From Herbiconiux sp. (GTDB lineage Bacteria > Actinomycetota > Actinomycetes > Actinomycetales > Microbacteriaceae), in NCBI RefSeq assembly GCF_004297105.1, contig NZ_SCVE01000006.1:297149-361148 (forward strand): 64,000 nucleotides of DNA, read 5' to 3'. A program made the translations under genes and the position numbers. Shown in pieces: positions 7,953 through 20,043 of this stretch. The notes below the pieces were generated by a model that did not search any database, was not told the origin of the DNA, and was given only the letters and a program-made list of their open reading frames with translations. Numbering within the stretch: the stretch's first letter is position 1; every line of letters begins with the position of its first letter.

Positions 7953-9860
7953 CTACGAGTTGGCGCGCTTGAGGTTCGCGGTCTTGCGCGCGCGGGCGTT
8001 CTGGTCGAGCTCCACCTTGCGGATGCGCACGATCTCGGGGGTGACCTCGACGCACTCGTCTTCGCGGGCGAACTCGAGGCACTCCTCGAGCGAGAGCTGA
8101 CGCGACGGGGTCATCGACTCGAACGTGTCGGAGGTGGACTGACGCATGTTCGTCAGCTTCTTCTCCTTGGTGATGTTCACGTCCATGTCGTCGGCGCGGG
8201 CGTTCTCACCGATCACCATGCCCTCGTAGACCTCCTCGGTGGGGTTCACGAAGAAGGTCATGCGCTCCTGGAGGGCGATGATGGCGAACGGGGTGACGAC
8301 GCCGGCACGGTCGGCGACGATCGAACCGTTGTTACGGGTGACGATCGCACCTGCCCACTCGTCGTAGCCGTGCGAGATCGCGTTGGCGATACCGGTGCCG
8401 CGGGTGATGGTGAGGAACTCGGTGCGGAAGCCGATGAGCCCACGCGACGGAACGATGAACTCCATGCGCACCCATCCGGTGCCGTGGTTCGACATGCCCT
8501 CCATGCGGCCCTTGCGGGCGGCGAGCAGCTGCGTGATGGCACCGAGGTACTCCTCGGGCGCGTCGATGGTGAGGTGCTCGAAGGGCTCGTGCGTCTTGCC
8601 GTTCACCTGGCGGGTGACCACCTGGGGTTTGCCGACGGTGAGCTCGTAGCCCTCACGACGCATGTTCTCGACCAGGATGGCGAGCGCGAGCTCACCACGG
8701 CCCTGAACCTCCCAGGCGGCGGGGTTGCCGATGTCGACGACGCGCAGCGACACGTTGCCGATGAGCTCGCGGTCGAGGCGGTCCTTCACCATGCGGGCGG
8801 TGAGCTTGTGGCCCTTGACCTTGCCGACGAGCGGCGACGTGTTGGTTCCGATGGTCATCGAGATCGCGGGGTCGTCGACCGTGATGGCCGGAAGCGGCCG
8901 CACGTCTTCGGGGTCGGCGATGGTCTCGCCGATCGTGATGTCCTCGATGCCGGCGATCGCCACGATGTCGCCGGGGCCGGCCGACTCGGTCGGGAAGCGG
9001 GTGAGCGCCACGGTCTTCAGCAGCTCGCTGATGCGCTGGTTGGTGACGGTGCCGTCGTGCTTGACCCAGGCGACCTGCTGGCCCTTCTTGATCGTGCCGT
9101 TGAAGACACGGAGGAGGGCGAGACGGCCGAGGAAGGGCGACGAGTCGAGGTTCGTGACGTGGGCCTGGAGGGGCGCCTCGTCATCGTAGGTGGGAGCCGG
9201 GATGTGCTCGAGGATCGCGCCGAAGAGGGGCTCGAGGTCGTCGTTGTCGGGCAGCGTGCCGTTCTCGGGCTTGTTGAGCGAGGCGGCGCCGTTACGGCCG
9301 GATGCGTACACGACGGGCACGTCGAGGATCGCGTCGAGGTCGAGGTCGGGCACGTCGTCGGCCATGTCGGAGGCGAGACCGAGCAGCAGGTCCTGCGACT
9401 CGCCCACGACCTCGTCGATGCGCGCATCCGGGCGGTCGGTCTTGTTCACCAGCAGGATGACGGGCAGCTTGGCCTCGAGCGCCTTACGGAGCACGAAGCG
9501 GGTCTGCGGCAGCGGACCCTCTGAGGCATCGACGAGAAGCACCACGCCGTCGACCATCGACAGACCGCGCTCGACCTCGCCACCGAAGTCGGCGTGGCCG
9601 GGCGTGTCGATCACGTTGATGGTGATCGGCTTGTCGCCGGCGTGCACACCGTTGTAGGAGATCGCCGTGTTCTTGGCGAGGATCGTGATGCCCTTCTCAC
9701 GCTCCAGGTCGTTGGAGTCCATCATCCGGTCGTCGGCGTCGAAGTGCGCGTCGAACGAGTTCGTCTGCGTGAGCATGGCGTCGACCAGGGTGGTCTTGCC
9801 GTGGTCGACGTGGGCGACGATCGCGACATTGCGCAGGTCATCACGGGTGGCTTGTGCCAT
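7953..9860 (-). CDS. typA: Translational GTPase TypA/BipA
   Basis: Encodes 635 residues from ATG 9860, with GAGGAC about 8 bases upstream. The GTPase domain shows the G1 motif AHVDHGKT at residues 16-23, G3 DTPGHADF and G4 NKTDRPD. EF-G-like domains III and V and the BipA-specific C-terminal domain follow. The length matches the family. BipA binds the ribosome and supports 50S assembly and growth under stress, particularly cold. It is monocistronic in appearance, with 96 bp separating it from the peptide-transporter operon upstream. Confidence 0.97.
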   Translation of the reverse strand: MAQATRDDLRNVAIVAHVDHGKTTLVDAMLTQTNSFDAHFDADDRMMDSNDLEREKGITILAKNTAISYNGVHAGDKPITINVIDTPGHADFGGEVERGLSMVDGVVLLVDASEGPLPQTRFVLRKALEAKLPVILLVNKTDRPDARIDEVVGESQDLLLGLASDMADDVPDLDLDAILDVPVVYASGRNGAASLNKPENGTLPDNDDLEPLFGAILEHIPAPTYDDEAPLQAHVTNLDSSPFLGRLALLRVFNGTIKKGQQVAWVKHDGTVTNQRISELLKTVALTRFPTESAGPGDIVAIAGIEDITIGETIADPEDVRPLPAITVDDPAISMTIGTNTSPLVGKVKGHKLTARMVKDRLDRELIGNVSLRVVDIGNPAAWEVQGRGELALAILVENMRREGYELTVGKPQVVTRQVNGKTHEPFEHLTIDAPEEYLGAITQLLAARKGRMEGMSNHGTGWVRMEFIVPSRGLIGFRTEFLTITRGTGIANAISHGYDEWAGAIVTRNNGSIVADRAGVVTPFAIIALQERMTFFVNPTEEVYEGMVIGENARADDMDVNITKEKKLTNMRQSTSDTFESMTPSRQLSLEECLEFAREDECVEVTPEIVRIRKVELDQNARARKTANLKRANS

Positions 9861-9874
9861 GGGAAAAGTCCTCA

Positions 9875-9908
9875 GGTTCATGAACCCGGAACCGGTGGCA
9901 CAGCCACC
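9875..9908 (-). other. Two small inverted repeats in the typA leader
   Basis: A perfect 12-bp palindrome GGTTCATGAACC lies at 9875-9886, 14 bp before the typA start, and a second inverted repeat GGTGGC-ACA-GCCACC at 9894-9908. On the minus strand these sit between the end of the transporter operon and typA. They may be a terminator remnant, a leader hairpin or an operator; the sequence alone does not decide. Confidence 0.4.
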
Positions 9909-9956
9909 CAGCGGGCTCGAAATAGCGGGAGTAGTGGGCGTCGTGGCCCGGAACCG

Positions 9957-11711
9957 CTAAACGCCCAGGGTGATTCCAGCGCCCGGAATGGCGTTCAGCA
10001 ACTCCTTAGTATATTGCTCCTGCGGGCTGTCGAAGACCTGATCGGTGGTTGCGGCCTCCACGATCTTGCCCTGCTGCATCACGCAGACGTTGTCGGCGAT
10101 GACGCGAACCACCGCCAGGTCGTGGGTGATGAACAGGTACGTGAGCTCCAGTTCCGCCTGCAGATCGGCCAGCAGCTTGAGGATCTGAGCCTGCACGAGC
10201 ACGTCGAGAGCGGAGACCGCCTCGTCGAGCACCACGACATCGGGCTTCAGTGCGAGCGCCCGTGCGATGGCCACGCGCTGACGCTGACCACCCGAGAGTT
10301 CGTTCGGGTACCGCGTGATGAGCGACTTGGGCAGCGAGACCTGGTCGAGCAGCTCGAACACGCGCTCCTTGCGGGCGGTGCGGTCGCCGACCTTGTGCAC
10401 CTGCAGCGGCTCGCTGATGGTGTTGCCGATGTTGCGCAGCGGGTCGAGCGACCCGTAGGGGTCTTGGAAGACGGGCTGCATGCGGCGCCGCAGGTCGAGC
10501 AGAGCCTTCCCCTTGAGGGGCGCGACATCCGTTCCATCGATCAGGATCGAGCCGCTCGTGGGGTCTTCGAGGCGCAGGATCATCTTCGCCACGGTCGACT
10601 TGCCCGAGCCCGATTCGCCCACGAGAGCGGTGGTGGTGCCCTTCTCGACGCTGAAGTTCACCTTGTCCGACGCGATGACCTCACCCGACGAGCCCTTGCC
10701 CTGACCGCGGATCTTGTAGACCTTGGTGAGGTCTCTCACCACGATGGCGTCGGGACGTTTGACAGCGGGTGCCTTCTCGACCCGCTCTTCGGCCGCAGCG
10801 ATGAGGTCGACACCCTCGGTGACCTTGGTCGGCGCGTACTCGAGATCGCTGAGTGCGTGCGTCGCCGTGGCGTGGGTGGCGCTCTGGATGCGGCGCGAGG
10901 CCAAGCTCGGAGCCGCGGCCACGAGGCGCTGCGTGTAGGGGTGCACCGGGTTCTCGAGGATCTCCTTCGAGGGCCCGGCCTCCACGATCTTGCCCTTATA
11001 CATCACCACGAGCTGCTCGGCGCGCTCGGCGGCGAGACCGAGGTCGTGCGTGATGAACAGTACGGCGGTGCCGATGTCACGGGTGAGCGTCTCGAGGTGG
11101 TCGAGGATGCGGCGCTGGACCGTCACGTCGAGCGCCGAGGTGGGCTCGTCGGCGATCAGCAGCTTCGGCCGGCTCGACAGGCCGATGCCGATCAGCACCC
11201 GCTGGCGCATGCCGCCGGAGAACTGGTGCGGGAACTGCTTCAGCCGCTTGTCGGCATCCTGCAGTCCGGCCTCCTTCAGCACCTGGATGGCGTGGGCCCG
11301 CACGTTCTTGCGGCCCGAGGCGATTCCGTTCGCGCGGATGGTCTCCTCGACCTGGAAGCCGATCGACCACACGGGGTTGAGGTTCGACATCGGGTCCTGC
11401 GGCACGAAGCCGATCTCGCGCCCGCGGATGCTCTCCATCTGCTTGGAGCCGAGCCCGATGAGCTCCTTGCCGTCGAAGGTGATCGAGCCTCCCGTTATGC
11501 GGCCGGGGCCGGGGAGCAGGTTGATGATGGCGTGCGCCGTGGTGGACTTGCCCGACCCCGACTCCCCCACGATGGCCAACGTCTGGCCGGGCATGAGGGT
11601 GAGGTCGACACCGCGCACCGCGGGAACGATGCCGCCGGTGGTCTGGAACCCGACCTGGAGGTCTTTGATCTCGAGGAGGGGCTTCACGTTCTGGGTGGTG
11701 GGGTCGCTCAT
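9957..11711 (-). CDS. Peptide ABC transporter ATP-binding protein, fused double ATPase (DppD-DppF type)
   Basis: Encodes 584 residues with two complete ABC modules in one chain. The first has Walker A GESGSGKS at 49-56, signature FSGGMRQ at 164-170 and Walker B LLIADEP. The second has Walker A GESGSGKS at 365-372, signature LSGGQRQ near 478 and Walker B VVVLDEAVSALD. An oligopeptide-transporter C-terminal extension (NPVHPYTQRLVAAAPS) follows the first module, which points to di- or oligopeptides or nickel rather than sugars. It overlaps the permease gene by 4 bp (ATGA) and is last in the operon. Energises import through the two permeases upstream. Confidence 0.93.
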   Translation of the reverse strand: MSDPTTQNVKPLLEIKDLQVGFQTTGGIVPAVRGVDLTLMPGQTLAIVGESGSGKSTTAHAIINLLPGPGRITGGSITFDGKELIGLGSKQMESIRGREIGFVPQDPMSNLNPVWSIGFQVEETIRANGIASGRKNVRAHAIQVLKEAGLQDADKRLKQFPHQFSGGMRQRVLIGIGLSSRPKLLIADEPTSALDVTVQRRILDHLETLTRDIGTAVLFITHDLGLAAERAEQLVVMYKGKIVEAGPSKEILENPVHPYTQRLVAAAPSLASRRIQSATHATATHALSDLEYAPTKVTEGVDLIAAAEERVEKAPAVKRPDAIVVRDLTKVYKIRGQGKGSSGEVIASDKVNFSVEKGTTTALVGESGSGKSTVAKMILRLEDPTSGSILIDGTDVAPLKGKALLDLRRRMQPVFQDPYGSLDPLRNIGNTISEPLQVHKVGDRTARKERVFELLDQVSLPKSLITRYPNELSGGQRQRVAIARALALKPDVVVLDEAVSALDVLVQAQILKLLADLQAELELTYLFITHDLAVVRVIADNVCVMQQGKIVEAATTDQVFDSPQEQYTKELLNAIPGAGITLGV

Positions 11712-12664
11712 CGCTGGGCCCTCGCCTTCGGGTCGAGTGCGTCTCGGATGACTTCGCCCATCATGATGAAGGCGAGAACCGTGATCGAGAGCGCGAGTGA
11801 CGGATAGATCAGCGTCTGGGGCGCCGTGCGCAGGTCGACCTGCGCGGCGCTGATGTCATTGCCCCACGACATGGTGGAGTTGGGCAGACCGACGCCGAGG
11901 AACGACAGGGTGGCCTCGGCCACGATCGCCGCTCCCAGGGAGATCGTGGTGACCACGATCACGGGCGCGATGGAGTTCGGCAGCACGTGACGCACGAGGA
12001 TGCGGAAGTTCGTGACGCCGGTGGCGCGCGCGGCCATGACGTAGTCGGAGTTCTTCACCCTCAGGATCTCGGCTCTCAGCACACGCGCGGTGGCCGGCCA
12101 GGCGAAGATGCCGATGGCCAACGAGATGATGAAGACGTTCCGGTAGGCCGAGAACACCGACATGATGACCACGGCGGCCAGGATGTAGGGGATCGAGAAG
12201 AAGATGTCACCCGCACGCGACAGGATCGAGTCGAGCCATCCGCCGTAGAAGCCGGCGAAGGCTCCGAACAGGATGCCGAGCACGGTCGTGAGGATGGTCA
12301 CGATGATGCCCACCGACAACGAGGTCGACGTGCCGTGCACGAGACGCGAGAACACGTCGCAACCCTGCTTGGTGAAGCCCAGCAGATGGTCGGACGTGGG
12401 GCCTCCGTTGCTGTTGGACAGCTGGCAGTTGTCGTTCGGCGGAACCGAGGTGAACAGCGTCGGGAACAGCGCCACGACGATCACCAGCAGGATGATGACG
12501 GCCGAGATCCAGAACATCGGCCGGCGGCGCATGTCGCGCCACGCGTCGATCCAGAGGTTCGACGGACGTTCGCCGACGTTGACGGCGTCGATCGCGACGA
12601 GAGGTGTCTCCTCGAGGGGTGCGACGAAGTGCTTCGGCGTCGGAGTGAATGAATTATTTGACAT
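11708..12664 (-). CDS. Peptide ABC transporter permease (DppC/OppC type)
   Basis: Encodes 318 residues. An N-terminal cytoplasmic segment of about 45 residues precedes the first membrane helix (FWISAVIILLVIVVALFP). A long periplasmic-type loop then contains DHLLGFTKQGCDVFSRLVHG, typical of the OppC N-terminal domain (shortened: DHLLGFTKQG). The EAA loop consensus for coupling to the ATPase is seen in AARATGVTNFRILVRHVLPN. Five to six transmembrane segments follow the expected pattern. Its start lies 11 bp inside the upstream permease gene, so the two are probably translationally coupled. Confidence 0.93.
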   Translation of the reverse strand: MSNNSFTPTPKHFVAPLEETPLVAIDAVNVGERPSNLWIDAWRDMRRRPMFWISAVIILLVIVVALFPTLFTSVPPNDNCQLSNSNGGPTSDHLLGFTKQGCDVFSRLVHGTSTSLSVGIIVTILTTVLGILFGAFAGFYGGWLDSILSRAGDIFFSIPYILAAVVIMSVFSAYRNVFIISLAIGIFAWPATARVLRAEILRVKNSDYVMAARATGVTNFRILVRHVLPNSIAPVIVVTTISLGAAIVAEATLSFLGVGLPNSTMSWGNDISAAQVDLRTAPQTLIYPSLALSITVLAFIMMGEVIRDALDPKARAQR

Positions 12665-13583
12665 AGCGGATCCTCGGGTCGAGAAGGCCGTACAGGAGGT
12701 CGACGACGAGGTTGACCGCCAGATAGATGAGCACCATCACGGTGACGAAGGACACGACCGTGGGCCCTTCACCTCGGATGATCGCCTGGTAGAGCGTGCG
12801 TCCCACGCCGGGGACGTTGAAGATACCCTCCGTGACCGTGGCGCCGACGAGCAGCACACCGAAGTCGGTGGCGGCGTAGGTGACGACCGGGATGAGCGAG
12901 TTGCGCAGGATGTGGACGGGGATGATGCGTCGCCGGCTGAGGCCCTTGCCATAGGCGGTGCGCACGAAGTCGAGCCCCTGCGTCTCGATCACGGATGCCC
13001 GGGTCAGCCTGATCAGCTGGGCGAAGGAGATCGACGCCAGCACGAAGGCCGGGAGGATCAGGTCTTGGATGGGCGCGCCGGTGGAGACCGTGGTTCTCGC
13101 CCAGCCGAGCTGGATTCCGAAGATGTACTGGGCCACGAAGGCGATGACGAAGATCGGCAGCGAGATGAAGATGAGGCTGACCACGAGCGCCGATGCATCG
13201 AACAGCTTCCCCTTCCGCAGACCGGACACGAGGCCGATCAGCACACCGCCGACGAACTCGATGATGAGCGCCATGATGGCCAGCCGGATGGTGACGGGGA
13301 AGGTGCGGGCCAGGATGTCGGAGACCGCTTCACCCGAGAACGAGGTGCCGAAGTCACCACGGAAGATGCCGCCGAGGTACAGGAAGTACTGCACGATGAA
13401 GGGCTGGTCGAGGTGGTACTCCTGGCGGAGCCTCTCGAGCAGAGCCGGGTTCGGTGTCTTGTCGCCGAAGAGGGCGAGCAAGGGGTCTCCGGGCATCGCG
13501 AAGACCATGAAGTAGATGAGGAACGTCGTTCCCAAGAGAACAGGGATCGCCTGAAGAAGACGCCTGAGGATGTAACCGGCCAC
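12654..13583 (-). CDS. Peptide ABC transporter permease (DppB/OppB type)
   Basis: Encodes 309 residues from GTG 13583. It opens with YILRRLLQAIPVLLGTTFL, the standard DppB first helix, and continues with the PGDP motif (MPGDPLLALFG) and a further five helices. The EAA loop appears as VRTAYGKGLSRRRIIPVHIL. The family forms the inner-membrane pore with the DppC-type partner encoded next. The start lies 105 bp downstream of the binding-protein gene across a strong hairpin, which suggests the permease level is set below that of the binding protein. Confidence 0.93.
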   Translation of the reverse strand: MAGYILRRLLQAIPVLLGTTFLIYFMVFAMPGDPLLALFGDKTPNPALLERLRQEYHLDQPFIVQYFLYLGGIFRGDFGTSFSGEAVSDILARTFPVTIRLAIMALIIEFVGGVLIGLVSGLRKGKLFDASALVVSLIFISLPIFVIAFVAQYIFGIQLGWARTTVSTGAPIQDLILPAFVLASISFAQLIRLTRASVIETQGLDFVRTAYGKGLSRRRIIPVHILRNSLIPVVTYAATDFGVLLVGATVTEGIFNVPGVGRTLYQAIIRGEGPTVVSFVTVMVLIYLAVNLVVDLLYGLLDPRIRYVK

Positions 13584-13643
13584 GAATCAGACCGTACCAA
13601 TCGAACTAGGGGGCGGGAAGCGCCAGCGGAACCAGAGACATGA

Positions 13644-13678
13644 ATCGGGGGCGGCAGCGCGTGGCTGCCGCCCCCGAT
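13644..13678 (-). terminator. Strong hairpin between binding-protein and permease genes
   Basis: A perfect 15-bp stem (ATCGGGGGCGGCAGC paired with GCTGCCGCCCCCGAT) around a 5-base loop. It lies 10 bp after the binding-protein stop and 60 bp before the permease start on the same strand. There is no U-run, so it is more likely a partial terminator or an RNA-stabilising 3' hairpin that lets the binding protein be made in excess. Confidence 0.7.
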
Positions 13679-13688
13679 CGATCGAGAA

Positions 13689-15308
13689 CTAGCTCTTGGT
13701 GATCTCGTAGTACAGCGGCACCGAGTTCCATCCGAACTCGACGTTCGAGACGGTCTCGCCGTAGCCACCGGTGACGTTCGAGTACCACAGCGGGATCGCC
13801 GGCAGGTCCTTCAGGAGGATCTCCTGGGCCTTCTGGAAGTCCTCGTTTGCGGTAGCCGAATCAGCGGTCGACGAGCCCTCCTGCAGCAGCGCGTCGAACT
13901 CGGGGTTCGAGTAGTCACCGTCGTTGGAGGAGGCGTTGGTCGCGTAGAGCGGGCCGAGGAAGTTGAACAGACCGGGGTAGTCGGCCTGCCATCCGGTGCG
14001 GAACGCGGTCTGGATCGAACGGTCGGTGATCGCGGTGCGAGCCTCGGCGAAGGTCGCGTACGGAGCGCCCGAGGCGTTGATGCCCAGAACGTTCTTGACG
14101 CTGTTCGACACGGCGTCGACCCACTCGGCGTGACCGCCGTCGGAGTTGTACGCGATCTGGAAGGTGCTGTCGCCCCACGGGGAGATGGCGTCGGCCTGGG
14201 CCCACAGCTTCTTCGCCTCGTCGGGGTTGTAGGCGAGCACGTCGGCGCCCTCGAGCGAGTCGCTCCAGCCGTCGATCACCGGGGAGGTGAAGTCGGAGGC
14301 CGGGGTGCGGGTGCCCTGGAAGATCACGTCGGTGATCTCGGGACGGTTGATCGCCATCGAGATTGCGGCGCGGCGGAGCTTGCCTTCTTCGTCATTGCCG
14401 AAGTGCGCGAGGCGCTCCGGGATCGTGAACGACTGGAAGATGGCCGCAGGCTGGTTCACAGCACGGTCGCCGAGGTCGTTCTGGTAGGTGCTGAACGCAC
14501 TGGAGGGCACGGCGTCGAGCACATCGAGGTTGCCACCCAGGAGGTCGGCGTAGGCCGCATCCTCGCTTGCGTAGAAGACGATCGTGAGGCCGCCGTTCTG
14601 CGCCTTGCGGCCACCGTCGTACTGGTCGTTGACGACCAGGTCGATCTTCTCGTTGTGCGCCCACGCGGTGTCGCTCGCGAGCTTGTAAGGACCGTTGCCG
14701 ACCGGGTTCTGACCGAACGCGTCCATGTCGGCGAACGCCGACTTGGGCAGCGGGTAGAAGGCCGAATAGCCGAGGCGCAGCGGGAAGTCGGAGCGCGCTT
14801 CCTTGAGGGTGACCGTGAAGGTCAGGTCGTCGACGACCTTGAGACCCGTGAGGGGGCTGTCCTCGTCGTAGCTGAAGCCTTCGATGTCCTCGAAGAAGTA
14901 GCTGTTGAGCTGCTCGTTCGACAGGAGGGCGCCGTACTGCCAGGCGTCGACGAAGCTGTTGGCGTCGACCGGGTCACCGTTGGTGAACGTGAGGTCGGGC
15001 TTGATCTTGATCGTGAAGGTCTGCGAGTCGTCGGTCTCGATGCTCTCGGCCACGTCGAGCTGCGGGGCGCCGCTGGCGTCGTAATACTCGAGGCCCGCGA
15101 AGATGGCGTCGATGATCTTGCCGCCGCCGGTCTCGTTGGTGTTGGTGGGGATCAGCGGGTTCTGGGGCTCGGAGCCGTTCGCCGTGATGATCGCGGCCGT
15201 GTTGGCCGAGGAAGTGCTGTCGGAGCCGCTGCTGGCGCAGCCCGACAGTGCGAGCACGCTCGCGGCGACCAGCGCGACCGCGCCGATGCCATACCGTCTG
15301 ATTTTCAA
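13689..15308 (-). CDS. Peptide ABC transporter substrate-binding lipoprotein (SBP family 5)
   Basis: Encodes 539 residues. I choose a TTG start at 15308 because an ideal AGGAGG (15313-15318 on the complementary strand) lies 4 bases upstream; a longer frame to 15344 has no such support. The signal peptide LKIRRYGIGAVALVAAS leads to lipobox LSGC at residues 21-24. The mature domain has the family-5 architecture (NPLIPTNTNETGGGKI and LTFTNGDPVDANSF motifs) seen in DppA/OppA proteins. It captures peptides outside the membrane. First gene of the operon, in front of the permeases and fused ATPase. Confidence 0.94.
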   Translation of the reverse strand: MKIRRYGIGAVALVAASVLALSGCASSGSDSTSSANTAAIITANGSEPQNPLIPTNTNETGGGKIIDAIFAGLEYYDASGAPQLDVAESIETDDSQTFTIKIKPDLTFTNGDPVDANSFVDAWQYGALLSNEQLNSYFFEDIEGFSYDEDSPLTGLKVVDDLTFTVTLKEARSDFPLRLGYSAFYPLPKSAFADMDAFGQNPVGNGPYKLASDTAWAHNEKIDLVVNDQYDGGRKAQNGGLTIVFYASEDAAYADLLGGNLDVLDAVPSSAFSTYQNDLGDRAVNQPAAIFQSFTIPERLAHFGNDEEGKLRRAAISMAINRPEITDVIFQGTRTPASDFTSPVIDGWSDSLEGADVLAYNPDEAKKLWAQADAISPWGDSTFQIAYNSDGGHAEWVDAVSNSVKNVLGINASGAPYATFAEARTAITDRSIQTAFRTGWQADYPGLFNFLGPLYATNASSNDGDYSNPEFDALLQEGSSTADSATANEDFQKAQEILLKDLPAIPLWYSNVTGGYGETVSNVEFGWNSVPLYYEITKS

Positions 15309-15508
15309 TTTTCCTCCTGTGCAGAAATGCGGGAAAGGCAACACGCCTTCGTGAGGCGCGCAGCCTAAGGAAGCACCCTAAGTGGGGGCCAGATCGACTG
15401 CAAACCGAGGCGGAAAAAGTTACACACACGAAACTATCTCCGGAGATTCGTTGTGCGCTTCCCACAGTTCTTGTGAAAAAGTAGCGCTCTACGCAAGAAA
15501 GTGAAGTG

Positions 15509-16285
15509 ATGACCCGAGCCCTCGAGTGGACCCGTCTGCGCCGCCGACGCCTCGGCACCGAGATCCTGATCGTGCTCGGTCTCTCGCTGGGAGCATCCGC
15601 CGTCTACTCCATCGTGAGCCTGCTCGCGAAGGTGACGCTCGACACGCCGCTCGCCGACCAGAGCACCAGTCTCAATCCCCAGCTCAACGAGCGCGAATGG
15701 CTCGACCTCACCTACCGGCTCCTGGCGATCTTCTTCGACCTCGTCCCGGTGATGCTCGTGCTGTATCTCCTCGCGCTGTCCGGCGGCCACGTCTTCCGGC
15801 GGATCGGATTCGACTTCACCCAACCGCTCAGAGACCTGGGTCGAGGCGGCTTCCTCCTCGTCGTGGTCGGCGTTCCCGGAATCGTGCTCTACGTCGTCTG
15901 GCGGCTGCTCGGCCAGAGCGCCGCCGTGGTCGCCTCGTCGCTCGACGACCATTGGTACACCGTTCCGGTGCTGGTGCTGTCCGCGCTGCGTGCGGCTCTC
16001 CAGGAGGAGATCATCGTCGTGGCCTACCTCTACACCCGGCTGCGCCAGTTGGGCTGGTCGAAGTGGGCGATCATCCTGACCTCGGCCGTGCTGAGAGGCA
16101 GCTATCACCTCTACCAGGGCCCGGGGCCGTTCGTCGGAAACGTGGCGATGGGCGTGATCTTCGGGTGGTGCTACTGGCGTTGGGGCCGGGTGATGCCGCT
16201 CGTGATCGCCCACTGGGTCATCGACATCATCTCGTTCGTCGGCTATGCCTGGGCGGTGTCGCTGTTCCCGGACATCTTCAGCTGA
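15509..16285 (+). CDS. CPBP-family intramembrane protease-like protein
   Basis: Encodes 258 residues from ATG 15509 (a GTG sits directly before it). Seven to eight hydrophobic segments are visible. The CPBP (Abi) motifs are intact: EE at 166-167 in ALQEEIIVVAYLYTRL, His200 in the RGSYHLYQG segment, and His235 in HWVIDI. These are the expected metal ligands of Rce1-like membrane proteases. Bacterial members are linked to protein processing or bacteriocin self-immunity, but no bacteriocin gene is nearby. It is divergent from the peptide-transporter operon and converges with the next gene. Confidence 0.88.
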   Translation: MTRALEWTRLRRRRLGTEILIVLGLSLGASAVYSIVSLLAKVTLDTPLADQSTSLNPQLNEREWLDLTYRLLAIFFDLVPVMLVLYLLALSGGHVFRRIGFDFTQPLRDLGRGGFLLVVVGVPGIVLYVVWRLLGQSAAVVASSLDDHWYTVPVLVLSALRAALQEEIIVVAYLYTRLRQLGWSKWAIILTSAVLRGSYHLYQGPGPFVGNVAMGVIFGWCYWRWGRVMPLVIAHWVIDIISFVGYAWAVSLFPDIFS

Positions 16286-16294
16286 TCACGGTGC

Positions 16295-17059
16295 TCAGTC
16301 GCGGGCACGCCGGTTCGACACGATGAAGGCCGCGATGCCGGCCACCACGAGCACTCCCCCGCCGATGAAGCCGCCGATCATGAGCCAGTTCGGCGTCTCC
16401 ACCGCCGGGGCGGCGGCGATCGGGCTGGCGGTCACGGGCTCCGGTGTGAACAGGGGTGTCTGGGTGGGCGTGGCGGTGACGGATGCCGTGACGTTCACGG
16501 TCATCACGAGCGACGCGGTGCCGTTGAACGAGGTGGAGAGCTGGCACAGGATGTTGGACGTGCCGATGGGGAAGGTCTGCCCGGAGGAGATCGGGGTGCC
16601 CACGATCGAGCAGCCGTCGAGGTTCAACCCGGTGGGCAGGTTCGCCTGGTAGGTCACCGGCGCCGTTCCGCTGGCATCCGCCGTGAGATCCTGCGTGGCC
16701 GGCAGGATGCTCGATCCCGAGAAGTCGGCTCCCACGATGCGCGTGCCGCTGAAGTCGGCACCGGCCAGATTCGCGCCGGCGAACACGGCGCCCTGCACGT
16801 CGCCGTCGGCGAACGACGCGCCCTGCAGGTCGGCGCCACGGAAGTCTCCCTCACCGAAGCGGGTGCCCGTGAGGTCGACGCCGGCGCACTGCGCGCCGCC
16901 CGGCCCGCCGTCGGTGACGCGGTAGATGACGCAGTTCCCCTCCGAGAACACCGGATCGGCCGCCAGGGCGGGTCCCGCCGTCACCACGACGGCGGCGCCC
17001 GCCAGCGCGAGGCCGGCCGTCACGCGGAGGAGGAGGGCGGCGGCACGGGGCGTCGACAT
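16295..17059 (-). CDS. Secreted, membrane-anchored pentapeptide-repeat protein
   Basis: Encodes 254 residues from ATG 17059 (MSTPRAAALLLRVT). A signal peptide ends near ALAADP. Residues about 52-110 are pentapeptide repeats with the A(D/N)LXX/ADFSG rhythm (for example FRGADLQGASFADGDVQGA in short runs), expected to form a right-handed beta-helix. A beta-sandwich-like segment with GTAPVTYQA and TSFNGTASLVMTV follows, reminiscent of HYR-type domains. Then a Thr/Pro-rich stalk leads to a C-terminal membrane helix (LMIGGFIGGGVLVVAGIA) and a basic tail. This is the layout of a cell-surface protein. Partner and function are unknown. It lies 40 bp from the end of gcvP. Confidence 0.82.
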   Translation of the reverse strand: MSTPRAAALLLRVTAGLALAGAAVVVTAGPALAADPVFSEGNCVIYRVTDGGPGGAQCAGVDLTGTRFGEGDFRGADLQGASFADGDVQGAVFAGANLAGADFSGTRIVGADFSGSSILPATQDLTADASGTAPVTYQANLPTGLNLDGCSIVGTPISSGQTFPIGTSNILCQLSTSFNGTASLVMTVNVTASVTATPTQTPLFTPEPVTASPIAAAPAVETPNWLMIGGFIGGGVLVVAGIAAFIVSNRRARD

Positions 17060-17099
17060 GGCTCGAACCCTACCAAACCCATCCGGCCGTTCGAACTCC

Positions 17100-20036
<2,937 letters not shown>

Positions 20037-20043
20037 TGCGCGA

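Noticed and set aside
7950..9524. A 524-codon plus-strand open frame
   Set aside because: Antisense shadow of typA, rich in Glu, Gly, Arg and Val without any family motif.
9594..11807. A 737-codon plus-strand open frame
   Set aside because: It is antisense to typA and the fused ABC ATPase, which have clear motifs. High-GC genes often keep the opposite frame open, and its product is low-complexity.
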